A stretch of DNA of 40,105 nt, from contig DURH01000012.1 in the NCBI GenBank assembly GCA_012837385.1, forward strand, positions 1 to 40,105, written 5' to 3'. The stretch is from Bacillota bacterium. Lineage in GTDB: Bacteria; Bacillota; Limnochordia; Darwinibacteriales; Darwinibacteriaceae. The notes beneath the pieces are model-generated. The model saw only the letters and a list, made by a program, of their open reading frames with translations, made no database searches and was not told the DNA's origin. Every line of letters starts with the position of its first letter. Position 1 is the stretch's first letter. Shown in pieces: positions 1 to 7,610 of the stretch. The position numbers and the translations under genes are program-made.

Positions 1-268
1 GAACTCCACCCTGGAGGATCTGGGCGCCACTCGCCTGGGCAGGATAGTGTTGAAATACGCTAGGAAATTCCTCTGGAAACAGACGGGAGCAGCCCATGAA
101 GCAGATCCAACCTGGCTGATGACTTGGGCCATCGTCTTGGAAATGCCCCTTAGATCGATCACGGCGCTGAGCGGCGGTAGGGTTCCAGAGTATATGATGA
201 AAGGTTTGATTGCCTGGTCCAATGGCCGGCGGCTGAGGGCACTCCGTCTTTGGCTCTTGAGGAAGTAA
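1..268 (+). CDS. Partial CDS: C-terminal tail of a probable GH3 beta-glucosidase
   Basis: An open frame runs in from the window edge (frame starting at base 2) and stops at TAA 266-268, giving about 88 residues. A GTG at 47 could open a short ORF, but the frame is open upstream of it, so this is better read as the end of a longer gene. The tail has the pattern EMPLRSITALSGG followed by MMKGLIAWSNGRRLRALRLW. This resembles the extreme C-terminus of many clostridial glycoside hydrolase family 3 beta-glucosidases (methionine-rich helix, PLR.., SGG, then LL..NG). No catalytic residue lies in the visible part, so the family call rests on the tail pattern only. An unrelated protein remains possible. 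Confidence 0.5.
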   Translation, partial: NSTLEDLGATRLGRIVLKYARKFLWKQTGAAHEADPTWLMTWAIVLEMPLRSITALSGGRVPEYMMKGLIAWSNGRRLRALRLWLLRK

Positions 269-295
269 AAAACCCAGGGCATGGGGGCCCTGGGG
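266..295 (-). terminator. Intrinsic terminator of the riboswitch transcript
   Basis: Read on the minus strand, a perfect 7-bp stem CCCAGGG/CCCTGGG (273-279 with 288-294) is followed at once by a run of six T (267-272). On the plus strand there is no T-tract after the hairpin, so it points leftward. It ends the transcript that starts near 677, and its T-tract overlaps the stop codon of the convergent GH3-like gene. Confidence 0.7.
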
Positions 296-315
296 GGAAT
301 AGAGTGTAACTGGCA

Positions 316-477
316 TTACATGAATAGCATTGGCGTAATGAGCTGGCGCGATAGGTCCTGATTCTTTTGGCGTGGATGCTTTTCCAAACTAAAGAACTTA
401 GCTGCTTGATGGTTTGCTCCACCACTGCTCTTGCGCAGCAATAGGCTTTGGGAACTACTGAACAGATGCTTTTTCAT
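316..477 (-). CDS. Orphan 53-aa ORF downstream of the c-di-AMP riboswitch
   Basis: The ORF starts at ATG 475-477 (minus), preceded by a GGGAGAGGAG Shine-Dalgarno stretch at good spacing, and ends at 316. A longer in-frame reading up to 552 would run into the terminator hairpin, so the ATG at 477 is preferred. The 53-residue product is basic and Ser/Gln-rich, starting MKKHLFSSSQSLLLRKSS, with no clear transmembrane segment or motif. I do not recognise a family. It is the only ORF between the riboswitch terminator and the next terminator at 266-295. Genes under ydaO riboswitches usually encode cell-wall hydrolases or K+/osmolyte transporters; this is neither. It may be a real small protein, a leader peptide, or what is left after deletion of the original target gene. 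Confidence 0.4.
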   Translation of the reverse strand: MKKHLFSSSQSLLLRKSSGGANHQAAKFFSLEKHPRQKNQDLSRQLITPMLFM

Positions 478-515
478 GGTCAATCTCCTCTCCCTAGCTA
501 AAGTTGGGAAAACAA

Positions 516-559
516 AAAGCGTACCTGCTGGCGAGGCTGAGCCTGCCAACAATACGCTT
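516..559 (-). terminator. Expression-platform terminator of the c-di-AMP riboswitch
   Basis: On the minus strand an outer stem AAGCGTA/TACGCTT encloses an inner TGGC/GCCA hairpin and is followed by TTTTGTTTT. It lies directly 3' of the riboswitch aptamer and before the ORF start. Its 5' arm abuts the aptamer's 3' conserved block, which is the usual layout of a switch acting by transcription termination. c-di-AMP binding is known to turn ydaO switches off, so ligand would favour this terminator. Confidence 0.75.
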
Positions 560-678
560 GGAGTACTCCTGTGAGGTTAGCTGACGGGTTAGGACGCCCA
601 AGTCGCCCTTCTCACCTTGGTGAGATTCACCCCAAAAGATTGGGTCCCCCACTCCCTTGACGGTCTTCGGAGATTTCA
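556..678 (-). ncRNA. c-di-AMP riboswitch (ydaO/yuaA class)
   Basis: The minus strand carries the conserved core of the ydaO/yuaA aptamer in order: GGGAGTGGGGGACCCA, then GGGGTGAATC, and at the 3' end CCCGTCAGCTAACCTC. These blocks match the class signature (GGGGGA-CCCA, GGGUGAAUC, CGUCAGCUAACCUC) with normal spacing, and variable hairpins lie between them. The predicted transcription start (about 677) is at the 5' edge of the aptamer and a terminator follows. I could not draw a convincing long P1 stem by eye, so the exact 5' limit is uncertain. The ligand, cyclic di-AMP, is known for the class. The downstream gene is unusual (see the 53-aa ORF). Confidence 0.87.
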
Positions 679-683
679 GTTAA

Positions 684-712
684 ATTGTAGCATTCCTTGT
701 AGTTTATGTCAA
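684..712 (-). promoter_or_regulatory. Sigma-A promoter of the riboswitch transcript
   Basis: On the minus strand a perfect TTGACA (plus 707-712) is followed after exactly 17 bp by TACAAT (plus 684-689). The start would fall near 677, right at the aptamer's 5' edge. Confidence 0.85.
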
Positions 713-886
713 CGGGATTAGTAATCATTCTTAATATGTAAATTATAGGCTTGAATCTCACGTTTTTGGTGTGGCTGACGGTTCAAGGGTGCGGAAAACG
801 TGCTTTTGAAGTTCGAAATCAGCAAAAGTCTTGCTGAGCGTTGGGCAGCTTCTCCAAGATTTTTTCAGTTTGGCGGAGGTATAGAC

Positions 887-1990
887 ATGAAGTACAGATT
901 GGCGCTGTTTGCTGTAGTGGTGGCCGTAGTTGTGATCTGCTCGGTGGGCTCAGCCGCGCTGAGGGTTTCCCCGGAGATGGAGCTGCTGGCAGGTGTCCTC
1001 GCACAAACCAGCTGGATCGAGAGCCGGGGCCCCCAAGGACCTGGCAATGAGTATTATCGGGCTCTGAAGGAATTCTTCTCCGCTTACAAGGACCATGAAG
1101 CGGTGGTCATTGCCCGGCGCCTCACCGAGAAGGGCTTTACCTATGATGCGCCCCCAGCTTTCATCTGCCACTTGGGGACCCTGCCTGAACTGCCCGTCCT
1201 TTATGAGTACAGCGATTACCTGGTGGAGAGGGCAGGTGGTAGGGACAAGCTGGAGGATTTCCGCTTGGCCCTGGCAGATCTCGCGGCGGCATCCAGGTTC
1301 TTAGACTTTTTTGCCCGCTGGGAGCCTTACCTAGAGGAGTGCCTGCAGGGGATCAGGGAGAGCTTCCGGGAGGATGTAGTGCAAGCCTGGCTCACTGAGT
1401 TTTTCGGCTGGGAACCAGCTCATTTTGAGCTGATTATGGCGCCCAGCATGTTCCCGGGAGGAGGTTACGGTGCCACTGCTTGGGATAGTGTAGGGAATCC
1501 CCTGGCGTTTCAGATCATCAGAGAACAAGGCACTAGTACAGGGGTTCCTGAGTTTCCCACCAGCGCCGACCTGGAACTGCTCACCATCCACGAGCTGGGG
1601 CATTCCTTTGTGAATCCCAGCCTAGAAGCTTATCCAGAGCGCACTAATAAGCTGCGTCCCCTGTTTTGGCGGGTGCGGGAGGTCATGCGTGCGCAGGCTT
1701 ATACCGCCACTGCACTCTTCCTCAATGAGCAGGTTATCAGGGCAGTGGAAGTACTGGCAGCCCGGGAACTGTATGCCTTCGAAGTGGGGGAGCACGTTGT
1801 GGAATACAACGCCGATCGCGGCTTCTATCTCACAACCTTTGTAGTGGAACAGCTGGAACACTACCGGGCCAACCGCAGCCTATACCCTACTTTCCAGGAT
1901 TTTGTGCCACATTTGTTCGATCAGCTGGAGGTCTATGCAGAGGAAAACTGTACGTGGCTGGAGCGCTTCCTCAGCCAGTTTGTGCGCTGA
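887..1990 (+). CDS. DUF4932-type putative zinc metalloprotease, secreted or membrane-anchored
   Basis: The product is 367 aa when started at ATG 887, which has GGCGGAGG seven bases upstream; an in-frame start at 800 lacks a ribosome site. Residues 4-25 form a strong hydrophobic segment (signal peptide or N-terminal anchor) after MKYR, so the rest is probably outside the membrane. Residues 235-239 are HELGH within TIHELGHSFVNP, the HExxH zinc-protease signature seen in DUF4932 proteins; the following FVNP is typical of that family. A later acidic segment (EHVVEYNADRGF) may supply a third ligand, which is inference. Substrate and role are unknown. It stands alone, divergent from the riboswitch transcript. 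Confidence 0.75.
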   Translation: MKYRLALFAVVVAVVVICSVGSAALRVSPEMELLAGVLAQTSWIESRGPQGPGNEYYRALKEFFSAYKDHEAVVIARRLTEKGFTYDAPPAFICHLGTLPELPVLYEYSDYLVERAGGRDKLEDFRLALADLAAASRFLDFFARWEPYLEECLQGIRESFREDVVQAWLTEFFGWEPAHFELIMAPSMFPGGGYGATAWDSVGNPLAFQIIREQGTSTGVPEFPTSADLELLTIHELGHSFVNPSLEAYPERTNKLRPLFWRVREVMRAQAYTATALFLNEQVIRAVEVLAARELYAFEVGEHVVEYNADRGFYLTTFVVEQLEHYRANRSLYPTFQDFVPHLFDQLEVYAEENCTWLERFLSQFVR

Positions 1991-2093
1991 ATCAGTCTAG
2001 AGGCGGAGAGAGTACCCATCCCCAGCCAGTTTAGGCCCTGGTCCAGCGCTGATACACTAGACCCATAATGAGGAAATGAGGGATGGGACTACC

Positions 2094-3410
2094 ATGGAGA
2101 AAAAGACACTTGGACAACACCTATTTATCAATCGCGATTTCGGCCTGCTCTTTTGGGGGCGCCTAGTATCCCAGGTGGGGGACGGTATTCACTACCTGGC
2201 TTTGACTTGGTTGGTGCTGGATCTCACCGGCTCAGGAACAGCCCTAGGCACTATGCTGTTTGCTTCTTCTATTCCCATGGTGCTCTTAGCTCCCTTCAGC
2301 GGAGTGCTGGCAGATATCTGGGATCGCAAAACCATTGTGGTGTCCATGGATATCGCGAGGGGTATCATCATTTTGGCCTTGGGTTTCATTCACAAATCTG
2401 GCCATTTAAGCATGCCTATCTTGTATGGAGCCACTGTGCTGTCCTCACTCTGCGGCGTACTCTTCGGGCCTGCCATTTCCGCAGCTATTCCTGGTTTGGT
2501 GAAAAAGGAAGAACTGGTGAAAGCCAACTCCTTGAACAGCCTGTCCAGGGCGGCTACCCAGATTATCGGGCCGGTGGCTGGCGCCTTTATCCTGGGCTTC
2601 GCGGGTTACTACGGTGCCTTTCTGATCAATGGGACTGCCTTTCTACTCTCCGCCCTATCTGAGATGTTTATCCGTTTTCCCAAGATGGTCAGGGAAGAAA
2701 GCCTAGTAAGGGCAGTCTCGCCAGGCAAGCAGTTTTTCCGGAGCTTCAAGGAAGGCTTTATCTACATCTGGGAGAATGTCGGCCTGAGAACGCTGATTTT
2801 CTTTGCTGTAGCGCTGAACTTCCTGTCTGCACCCCTCTTCAATGTGGTGTTCCCTTACTTCGGTAAGGAGATCCTGCTCCTGGAGGCACAGCAGTACGGA
2901 ACCCTCCAGGCGATGCTGCCAGTGGGCTTTCTGATCGGGACAGGGTTAATCGGTTTTATGACGAAGAGATATCGGAAAGAGTCTCTGTTATCCTACGGGA
3001 TCATGCTGCAAGGGGCAATCGCGGTACTGCTGGGGGGCTTGGCCCTGCCCTCTGTCTATGGAAACATGGCCCTTACGTCCATCTTCCTGTCCCTGTCCGC
3101 GGGGATGCTGGTAATCGGTGTGCTCAATATCTTTATTAATGTTCCTTTCCAGGTGACACTCCAGGAAACAGTGCCCGATGGCTACCGCGGCAGGGTGTTT
3201 GGGCTCATCGACAGTATGGTGCAGATGCTGGTTCCCATCTCCATGGCCCTGTCAGGAGTGCTGTTGGACAGGTTCTCACCGGCCAGTTTCTTTGTAACTG
3301 CAGGCGCCTTTACTGTGTGCATAGCTGTGGCCATGGCTCTCTCCCGCAGCATCAAGCTGCTGTACAGCGGGGAAGAGGTGCCCAGCAGCGAGGCTCTGCT
3401 TGATCTGTAA
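2094..3410 (+). CDS. Major facilitator superfamily exporter
   Basis: About 438 aa with roughly twelve hydrophobic segments. The N-terminal region FGLLFWGRLVSQVGDGI and the loop ADIWDRKTIVV (the MFS motif-A position between TM2 and TM3) match the drug/siderophore exporter branch (EntS-like, MFS_3). An equivalent sequence occurs at the start of the second half (GFMTKRYRKE). An upstream in-frame ATG at 2076 is possible, but ATG 2094 is better spaced from GAGGGATGGG. The substrate cannot be read from the sequence. The YjbQ gene follows after about 30 bases with no terminator between, so the two are probably cotranscribed. Confidence 0.82.
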   Translation: MEKKTLGQHLFINRDFGLLFWGRLVSQVGDGIHYLALTWLVLDLTGSGTALGTMLFASSIPMVLLAPFSGVLADIWDRKTIVVSMDIARGIIILALGFIHKSGHLSMPILYGATVLSSLCGVLFGPAISAAIPGLVKKEELVKANSLNSLSRAATQIIGPVAGAFILGFAGYYGAFLINGTAFLLSALSEMFIRFPKMVREESLVRAVSPGKQFFRSFKEGFIYIWENVGLRTLIFFAVALNFLSAPLFNVVFPYFGKEILLLEAQQYGTLQAMLPVGFLIGTGLIGFMTKRYRKESLLSYGIMLQGAIAVLLGGLALPSVYGNMALTSIFLSLSAGMLVIGVLNIFINVPFQVTLQETVPDGYRGRVFGLIDSMVQMLVPISMALSGVLLDRFSPASFFVTAGAFTVCIAVAMALSRSIKLLYSGEEVPSSEALLDL

Positions 3411-3440
3411 GAACGAAGGAATGGAGTGGTGGAGATGATC

Positions 3441-3830
3441 ATGAATGTGAGGACAACTCAAGGGCAGCAGTTTATCGACATTACTAGAGAGGTTCAGAAA
3501 TTCGTGGAGCAGGATGGGCTGCAGGATGGGTTTGTGGTAGTGTATGTTCCCCATACCACTGCGGCTGTAACCATAAATGAGAATGGCGATCCTGCTGTAG
3601 TGAGGGATATTATCGCCACTCTCAATAAGGTTTTTCCGGTACAGGGAGATTATACTCACTTTGAGGGGAACTCTCATGCACATATTAAAGCGTCCCTGCT
3701 GGGTTCTTCCTGCACAGTCCCTGTGGAGAACGGGAAGCTGCAGCTGGGTACCTGGCAGAGCATCTATTTCTGCGAATTTGACGGTCCCAGGCAGCGCAAA
3801 GTGCACCTCAAAACGGTGTCTGGCAGATAA
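3441..3830 (+). CDS. YjbQ/UPF0047 family protein (secondary thiamine-phosphate synthase type)
   Basis: A 129-residue protein of normal family length, starting MNVRTTQGQQ at ATG 3441 behind GGTGGAG; in-frame GTG codons at 3426 and 3429 are less likely starts. It carries the family motifs VPHTTAAVTINENGDP and HFEGNSHAHIKASLLG, where the conserved His and Glu residues sit, and ends with the usual QSIYFCEFDGPR..R segment. The family forms a small beta-barrel; members can give weak thiamine-phosphate synthase activity in vivo, but the true function is unsettled. It probably shares a transcript with the MFS gene upstream. Confidence 0.9.
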   Translation: MNVRTTQGQQFIDITREVQKFVEQDGLQDGFVVVYVPHTTAAVTINENGDPAVVRDIIATLNKVFPVQGDYTHFEGNSHAHIKASLLGSSCTVPVENGKLQLGTWQSIYFCEFDGPRQRKVHLKTVSGR

Positions 3831-3842
3831 TAAGGTGAATTA

Positions 3843-5237
3843 TCAGGAAGCAGAGAGGGGTTGGGCCCCTCTTTCTTTTTGTCTGAGCACACTCTTGTAC
3901 CAGGGCTTGGTCTTGTAGACCCAATAGCCGTACAAGCAGACTACGAGATTGCTGAAACTCATGGAAAACCAGATTCCAGTGGATCCCCAGGACGTAAAGC
4001 GTCCTAACAGCACAATCATGGGCAGCCTGACAAACCACAGCCTCCCTACTTCCATGTTCATGGAGAACCTGGTGCTGCCGGTGCCCTGAAACAGTCCGGA
4101 GAACACGCTGAATACACCCATAAGGGGCATGGAGGCAGCTACATAGAGGATATAGGTCAAGGAGAGCTGGATTACCTCAGGATCATCCTTCGCCTGCATA
4201 AAGAACATCAGGATGGGCTCGTCGAAGGCTACGATAATGACGCCGCCCACCACTCCAATCAGCACAGCGAGCTTGAAGGCCTTGAAAAAGGCCTCTTTTA
4301 CTCTAGCCATCTGATCGGCACCCATGTTTTGACCAACAATGGTAGTGAGGGCCTGCCCCATGCCCATGGCTGGCTGCATCACTAGTGAGGTAATGCGGTT
4401 CACCATGGCATAGGCAGCCAGCGTCGCCGTTCCATAGGAGGCAATAAAGCCGTTGAGTGCCATAAAACCCAAGGCTGCCCCGGACTGACCGATACTTGAG
4501 GGTAATCCTACCCGGACGATCTCGCTGATGATCTCTTTGTTGAAGCGGAAATCAGAGAACTCGGGCCTAAGTTTGTTCTTGCCCCTCAGCAGCAGGAAAA
4601 ACCCAGCGCTGGCCAAGAGTGCCCGGGAGGTCACGGTGGCCCAGGCGGCTCCAGCCAGGCCCCAACCCAAGGTAAAGATAAAGATGGGGTCCAAGATGGC
4701 GTTGAGCAGTGCGGAAACGCCGCTTAACACCATGGGCGTTATTGTATCGCCTTGGGCATGCAGCATGGAATTGATGGCAAAGTAGAGGAACACAAAGGGC
4801 ATATCAAAAAAGACGATCCTCAAATAGATGATGCTCAGCTCTGCGAGTTCACCTGTGGCGCCCATCAGCCTTACGATGAGCGGAGTGGATAGATAGCCCA
4901 AGGTGGTGAAGACGAGGGAACTGAGGAGGGAAACAGCCACCAGCTGGGAGGAATATTGCTTAGCCCTGTCCAGATCATGTCCCCCTACGAGCTGGGACAA
5001 CAGGGAGGTACCCGCGATAGACAGCCCCCCTCCTAAGGAGATGAACAGGAAGTTCACCGGCCACACAAAGGCTGTGGCGGCAAAGTGTACAGAGGAAATC
5101 CTGCTTACCCAGAGCCCGTCTACGAGATTGTACAGGGTTTGGATGAGGCTGTTGATGATAATCGGTATGGAAAGCGTTATGAGAACACGGTACAGATTGC
5201 CCTTGAGGATAAGCTCTGTCTTAGTGCTTCGTGCCAC
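3843..5237 (-). CDS. MATE family efflux transporter
   Basis: About 464 aa, with two repeats of six transmembrane helices. The N-terminal half contains SIPIIINSLIQTLYNLVDGLWVS and the second half GLPSSIGQSGAALGFMALNGFIASYG, both hallmark MATE segments (P..... N..DT/G positions of helices 1 and 7). Family members expel cationic compounds by Na+ or H+ antiport. I place the start at GTG 5237 because GGTGGGAG lies five bases upstream; a GTG at 5249 is in frame but overlaps that ribosome site. It lies 36 bases downstream of a small membrane-protein gene on the same strand, suggesting one transcript. Substrate unknown. Confidence 0.88.
   Translation of the reverse strand: MARSTKTELILKGNLYRVLITLSIPIIINSLIQTLYNLVDGLWVSRISSVHFAATAFVWPVNFLFISLGGGLSIAGTSLLSQLVGGHDLDRAKQYSSQLVAVSLLSSLVFTTLGYLSTPLIVRLMGATGELAELSIIYLRIVFFDMPFVFLYFAINSMLHAQGDTITPMVLSGVSALLNAILDPIFIFTLGWGLAGAAWATVTSRALLASAGFFLLLRGKNKLRPEFSDFRFNKEIISEIVRVGLPSSIGQSGAALGFMALNGFIASYGTATLAAYAMVNRITSLVMQPAMGMGQALTTIVGQNMGADQMARVKEAFFKAFKLAVLIGVVGGVIIVAFDEPILMFFMQAKDDPEVIQLSLTYILYVAASMPLMGVFSVFSGLFQGTGSTRFSMNMEVGRLWFVRLPMIVLLGRFTSWGSTGIWFSMSFSNLVVCLYGYWVYKTKPWYKSVLRQKERGAQPLSAS
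3851..3880 (+). terminator. Terminator between yjbQ and the convergent MATE gene
   Basis: AGAGGGG and CCCCTCT form a 7-bp stem with a short TTGGG-type loop, followed by TTCTTTTTG. It lies inside the last codons of the convergent MATE gene. Confidence 0.75.
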
Positions 5238-5285
5238 GTTGGCTCCCACCTTGCTGTGTCGAAATACCTGCCTGCCGCCATTATA

Positions 5286-5633
5286 TCACCGATCTGGGCT
5301 GGGAGATAGAGAAAAACGGCTAGCCAGGAGGAGTTCGCCCAGGCTGAACAGGAGAGCGAAGCCCACTAAGGTGCCGAGAGTGGTGCGGAACCAGGGTGTC
5401 AGGCCAAATAGGTAAGCCAGCAGCGCCGCGGCCAAGCCCTGCAGGGCTGCGCTGAGGTAGGGTGGGAGTCCCCTTGGACTGAGCACGCCCAGTAGGAACA
5501 CATTCAACGCGGTGGCGGGGAGGGCATAGAGCACAACCTTCCACCAGGGATTGGAGTCAAAGAGAGTGAGGAAGAGCAGGGCTAGGACAGTGATGAAGAT
5601 CAATTTTGACAAGATGGGTGCTTTGGTAAGCAA
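5286..5633 (-). CDS. Small four-helix membrane protein (DUF2512-like?)
   Basis: A 115-residue protein starting at TTG 5633, with GGGAGG about eight bases upstream. It has four hydrophobic stretches and a short charged tail (SRFSLSPSPDR). The size, topology and a central LSPRGLP loop are reminiscent of DUF2512 (YndM-like) proteins, but the match is from memory and weak. It is the first gene of a probable two-gene minus-strand unit with the MATE transporter and is divergent from the GntR-ABC operon. Confidence 0.6.
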   Translation of the reverse strand: MLTKAPILSKLIFITVLALLFLTLFDSNPWWKVVLYALPATALNVFLLGVLSPRGLPPYLSAALQGLAAALLAYLFGLTPWFRTTLGTLVGFALLFSLGELLLASRFSLSPSPDR

Positions 5634-5660
5634 AGTTTTTCCTCCCGCTGAAAATTGTGG

Positions 5661-5690
5661 TTGACAGGTTCGAGAATAGTGTCATATAAT
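5661..5690 (+). promoter_or_regulatory. Sigma-A promoter of the ytrA-like operon
   Basis: TTGACA at 5661-5666 and TATAAT at 5685-5690 are separated by 18 bp; both hexamers are perfect. The start would fall inside the palindrome at 5691-5720. Confidence 0.88.
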
Positions 5691-5720
5691 ATTAGTGCGC
5701 TAGGGAACTAGTGCACTAAT
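5691..5720. promoter_or_regulatory. Palindromic operator at the start of the GntR-ABC operon
   Basis: ATTAGTGCGCTAG and CTAGTGCACTAAT form a 13-bp inverted repeat with a GGAA spacer and only one mismatch. It begins one base after the -10 box and covers the predicted transcription start, ending about ten bases before the regulator's start codon. YtrA-type GntR regulators are known autorepressors, so this is the obvious binding site (inference). Confidence 0.8.
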
Positions 5721-5729
5721 GGGGAAGGG

Positions 5730-6131
5730 GTGGAGCGGTTGAACATCGATTTTTCCACATCCATACCAATATACTTGCAGATTATCGAAGAATTTAAACG
5801 CCAAATTGCCACAGGCGCCCTCAAGCCTGGGGATAAGGTGCCCTCGCAGCGGGAGTTGGCAGCGCAGCTCAAGGTCAACGCCAACACTGTGCAGCGGGCG
5901 TACCGGGAAATGGAAATTCTGGGGCTGGTGGAAACCCTGCGGGGCCAGGGCACCTTCATTCGCCAGGTTCAAGAAATTGTGGAGGAGACGAGAAGTGAGA
6001 TGCTGACTGATCTTGTTGATGATTTTGTCCGATCCATGCAGGCTCTGGGGCTGAGCAGGGAAAAGACGCTGGAGTTGGTGGGAGTTCGCTTTCAGGAGCT
6101 GCAATCTGGGAAAGAGGTGGAGGAGAAATGA
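5730..6131 (+). CDS. GntR family regulator, YtrA subfamily
   Basis: 133 aa. Residues about 9-75 are a GntR winged helix: PIYLQIIEEFKRQIATG, then KVPSQRELAAQLKVNANTVQRAYREME, ending in the wing GLVETLRGQGTF. The short C-terminal part (about 55 aa, helical) is the small effector/dimerisation region typical of the YtrA subfamily, which always sits with ABC transporters. The start is GTG 5730; TTG 5739 is also credible, since the AAGGGGTGG before it is better spaced. The stop overlaps the next gene's start (ATGA at 6128), so translation is coupled. Probably an autorepressor acting at 5691-5720 and relieved by cell-envelope-active compounds, as for B. subtilis ytr (inference). Confidence 0.92.
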   Translation: MERLNIDFSTSIPIYLQIIEEFKRQIATGALKPGDKVPSQRELAAQLKVNANTVQRAYREMEILGLVETLRGQGTFIRQVQEIVEETRSEMLTDLVDDFVRSMQALGLSREKTLELVGVRFQELQSGKEVEEK

Positions 6132-6835
6132 GGGCAAGCGAGCAGGCTTTAGTTGTGCGGGATCTGCGGAAAAGATACCCCAAGGTGGAGGCCTTGAAAG
6201 GTGTGAGCATCGCTCTACCTAAGGGTGAGATCTGGGGCCTTTTGGGGCCCAACGGCAGCGGGAAATCCACCTTACTAAAATGTGTCGCTGGCTTGCTGCA
6301 GCCAGATGGAGGGGAGATTGAGGTTCTCGGTTTGCCGCCTTCCCGGGAGGCCAAGGCGGAGATCGCTTTTGTACCTGAGGTGGACACCCTCTACCGCTGG
6401 ATGACGGTGCGGCAGGTCTTGGATTTCACCGCCGCGTTTTATCAGGATTGGCAGGAGGAAACGGCAGGGGAACTGCTGGAGTTTATGCGCTTGGATCCAG
6501 AAGCCAAGGTTAGCTCCCTTTCTAAAGGTATGAGGGCTCGCTTGAAACTCATTTTGGCCCTGGCCCGTACTGCACCCCTGATTCTTCTGGACGAGCCCTT
6601 CAGCGGCATCGACCCCTCTTCTCGGGATAGGATTGTGGAGGGCATTATCCGCCAGTTTAAGGGTGAGGAGCAGACCATGATCATCTCCACCCACGCCGTG
6701 GGCGATACAGAGCAGCTCTTTGATGCTGTGGTCTTCTTGGATGAGGGTACCATCAATCTGCAGGGGAACGCGGAGGATCTGCGCACCCGCTGGGGCAAGT
6801 CCATCAACGATCTCTTCAAGGAGGTTTTTGCCTGA
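6128..6835 (+). CDS. ABC transporter ATP-binding protein, YtrB-like
   Basis: 235 aa. Walker A is GPNGSGKST (residues 40-48), the signature is SLSKGM (around 132-137) in place of LSGGQ, and Walker B is LILLDEP followed by FSGIDPSSR. The H-loop is STHAV. LSKGM is common in the YtrB/BcrA-like exporters that pair with a YtrA regulator. It overlaps the regulator by four bases and the permease by one base (TGATG), so the three are tightly coupled. It would energise the membrane protein encoded next. Confidence 0.92.
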   Translation: MRASEQALVVRDLRKRYPKVEALKGVSIALPKGEIWGLLGPNGSGKSTLLKCVAGLLQPDGGEIEVLGLPPSREAKAEIAFVPEVDTLYRWMTVRQVLDFTAAFYQDWQEETAGELLEFMRLDPEAKVSSLSKGMRARLKLILALARTAPLILLDEPFSGIDPSSRDRIVEGIIRQFKGEEQTMIISTHAVGDTEQLFDAVVFLDEGTINLQGNAEDLRTRWGKSINDLFKEVFA

Positions 6836-7599
6836 TGAAGCGTTTCTTAAAACTGGTGCTTAAGGATCTGGAAGGGAGCCGCCTACCTACGCTGTTCCTC
6901 TCCGGGATCACCCTCGTTTTCATGGCTTTTGTCCGTTATAAGGTCTCGTTTGGCAGCTGGCATTCCCAAATGTCTGTGCTGGCAGTGGCACTACCCACAG
7001 CCTTCTTTCCCCTCTGGCTGATCTGGCGCAGCTTTCAAACCCTGCGATCCGAATGGCGGGAAGATACGGTGTACACTTTGCTGGCCCTGCCAGTTCCAGG
7101 CTGGCAGGTGATGCTGGCCAAGCTGGTCAGCCTGTGTGTGGAATACAGCGTGCTCTTTGCCGTGACCGTAGGGGGAACATCCCTGTTTTTCGGAGGCCTT
7201 CTAGATGAACTGTGGAGCATGGTGTCCAGCCTGTCGTGGGTGGTTTGGAATGGGTTCTGGGTATACGCCGCGGGACTGGCAGTATATTCTTCCTTGATTA
7301 TCTATATCCAGCTCGCCTTCGTGGTGAGCAAAATGGTGGGCAAGGTTCAGGGCCTGGTGGCTCTGTGGGTATGGGTTTTAGCTTCCTGGCTCGCAGACAA
7401 GGCTGCTGTGCTCTTAGCACCCCTTTTCCGGTGGCTGCCAACCCTGCGGCTCCATGAGTTTTTGCGCCTTAATGAGCTGGATTCTGGGATCGTCTTTGAG
7501 TGGCATCCCGCGGGCCAGATCGGGCTTGTTTTAGCCACCGTGGCGTTCTTCTTCTTGACTGGTTACTTGTTTGAGCACTATGTGGAGATCAATGAATAG
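6835..7599 (+). CDS. ABC transporter permease (ABC-2 type)
   Basis: 254 aa with about six hydrophobic segments. Between the first two is a cytosolic stretch reading SEWREDTVYTLLALPVPGWQVMLAK, the ABC-2 pattern in which the transporter couples to its ATPase. It begins one base inside the ATPase stop codon and is followed by the DUF4097 gene after eleven bases. The substrate is unknown; related systems act on cell-wall-targeting antibiotics or lipids (family knowledge). Confidence 0.85.
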   Translation: MKRFLKLVLKDLEGSRLPTLFLSGITLVFMAFVRYKVSFGSWHSQMSVLAVALPTAFFPLWLIWRSFQTLRSEWREDTVYTLLALPVPGWQVMLAKLVSLCVEYSVLFAVTVGGTSLFFGGLLDELWSMVSSLSWVVWNGFWVYAAGLAVYSSLIIYIQLAFVVSKMVGKVQGLVALWVWVLASWLADKAAVLLAPLFRWLPTLRLHEFLRLNELDSGIVFEWHPAGQIGLVLATVAFFFLTGYLFEHYVEINE

Positions 7600-7610
7600 G
7601 GGGATGGGCA

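Noticed and set aside
159-425. Minus-strand 88-aa ORF overlapping the riboswitch ORF
   Set aside because: It runs through the terminator at 266-295 and into the GH3-like tail, with no ribosome site at its start.
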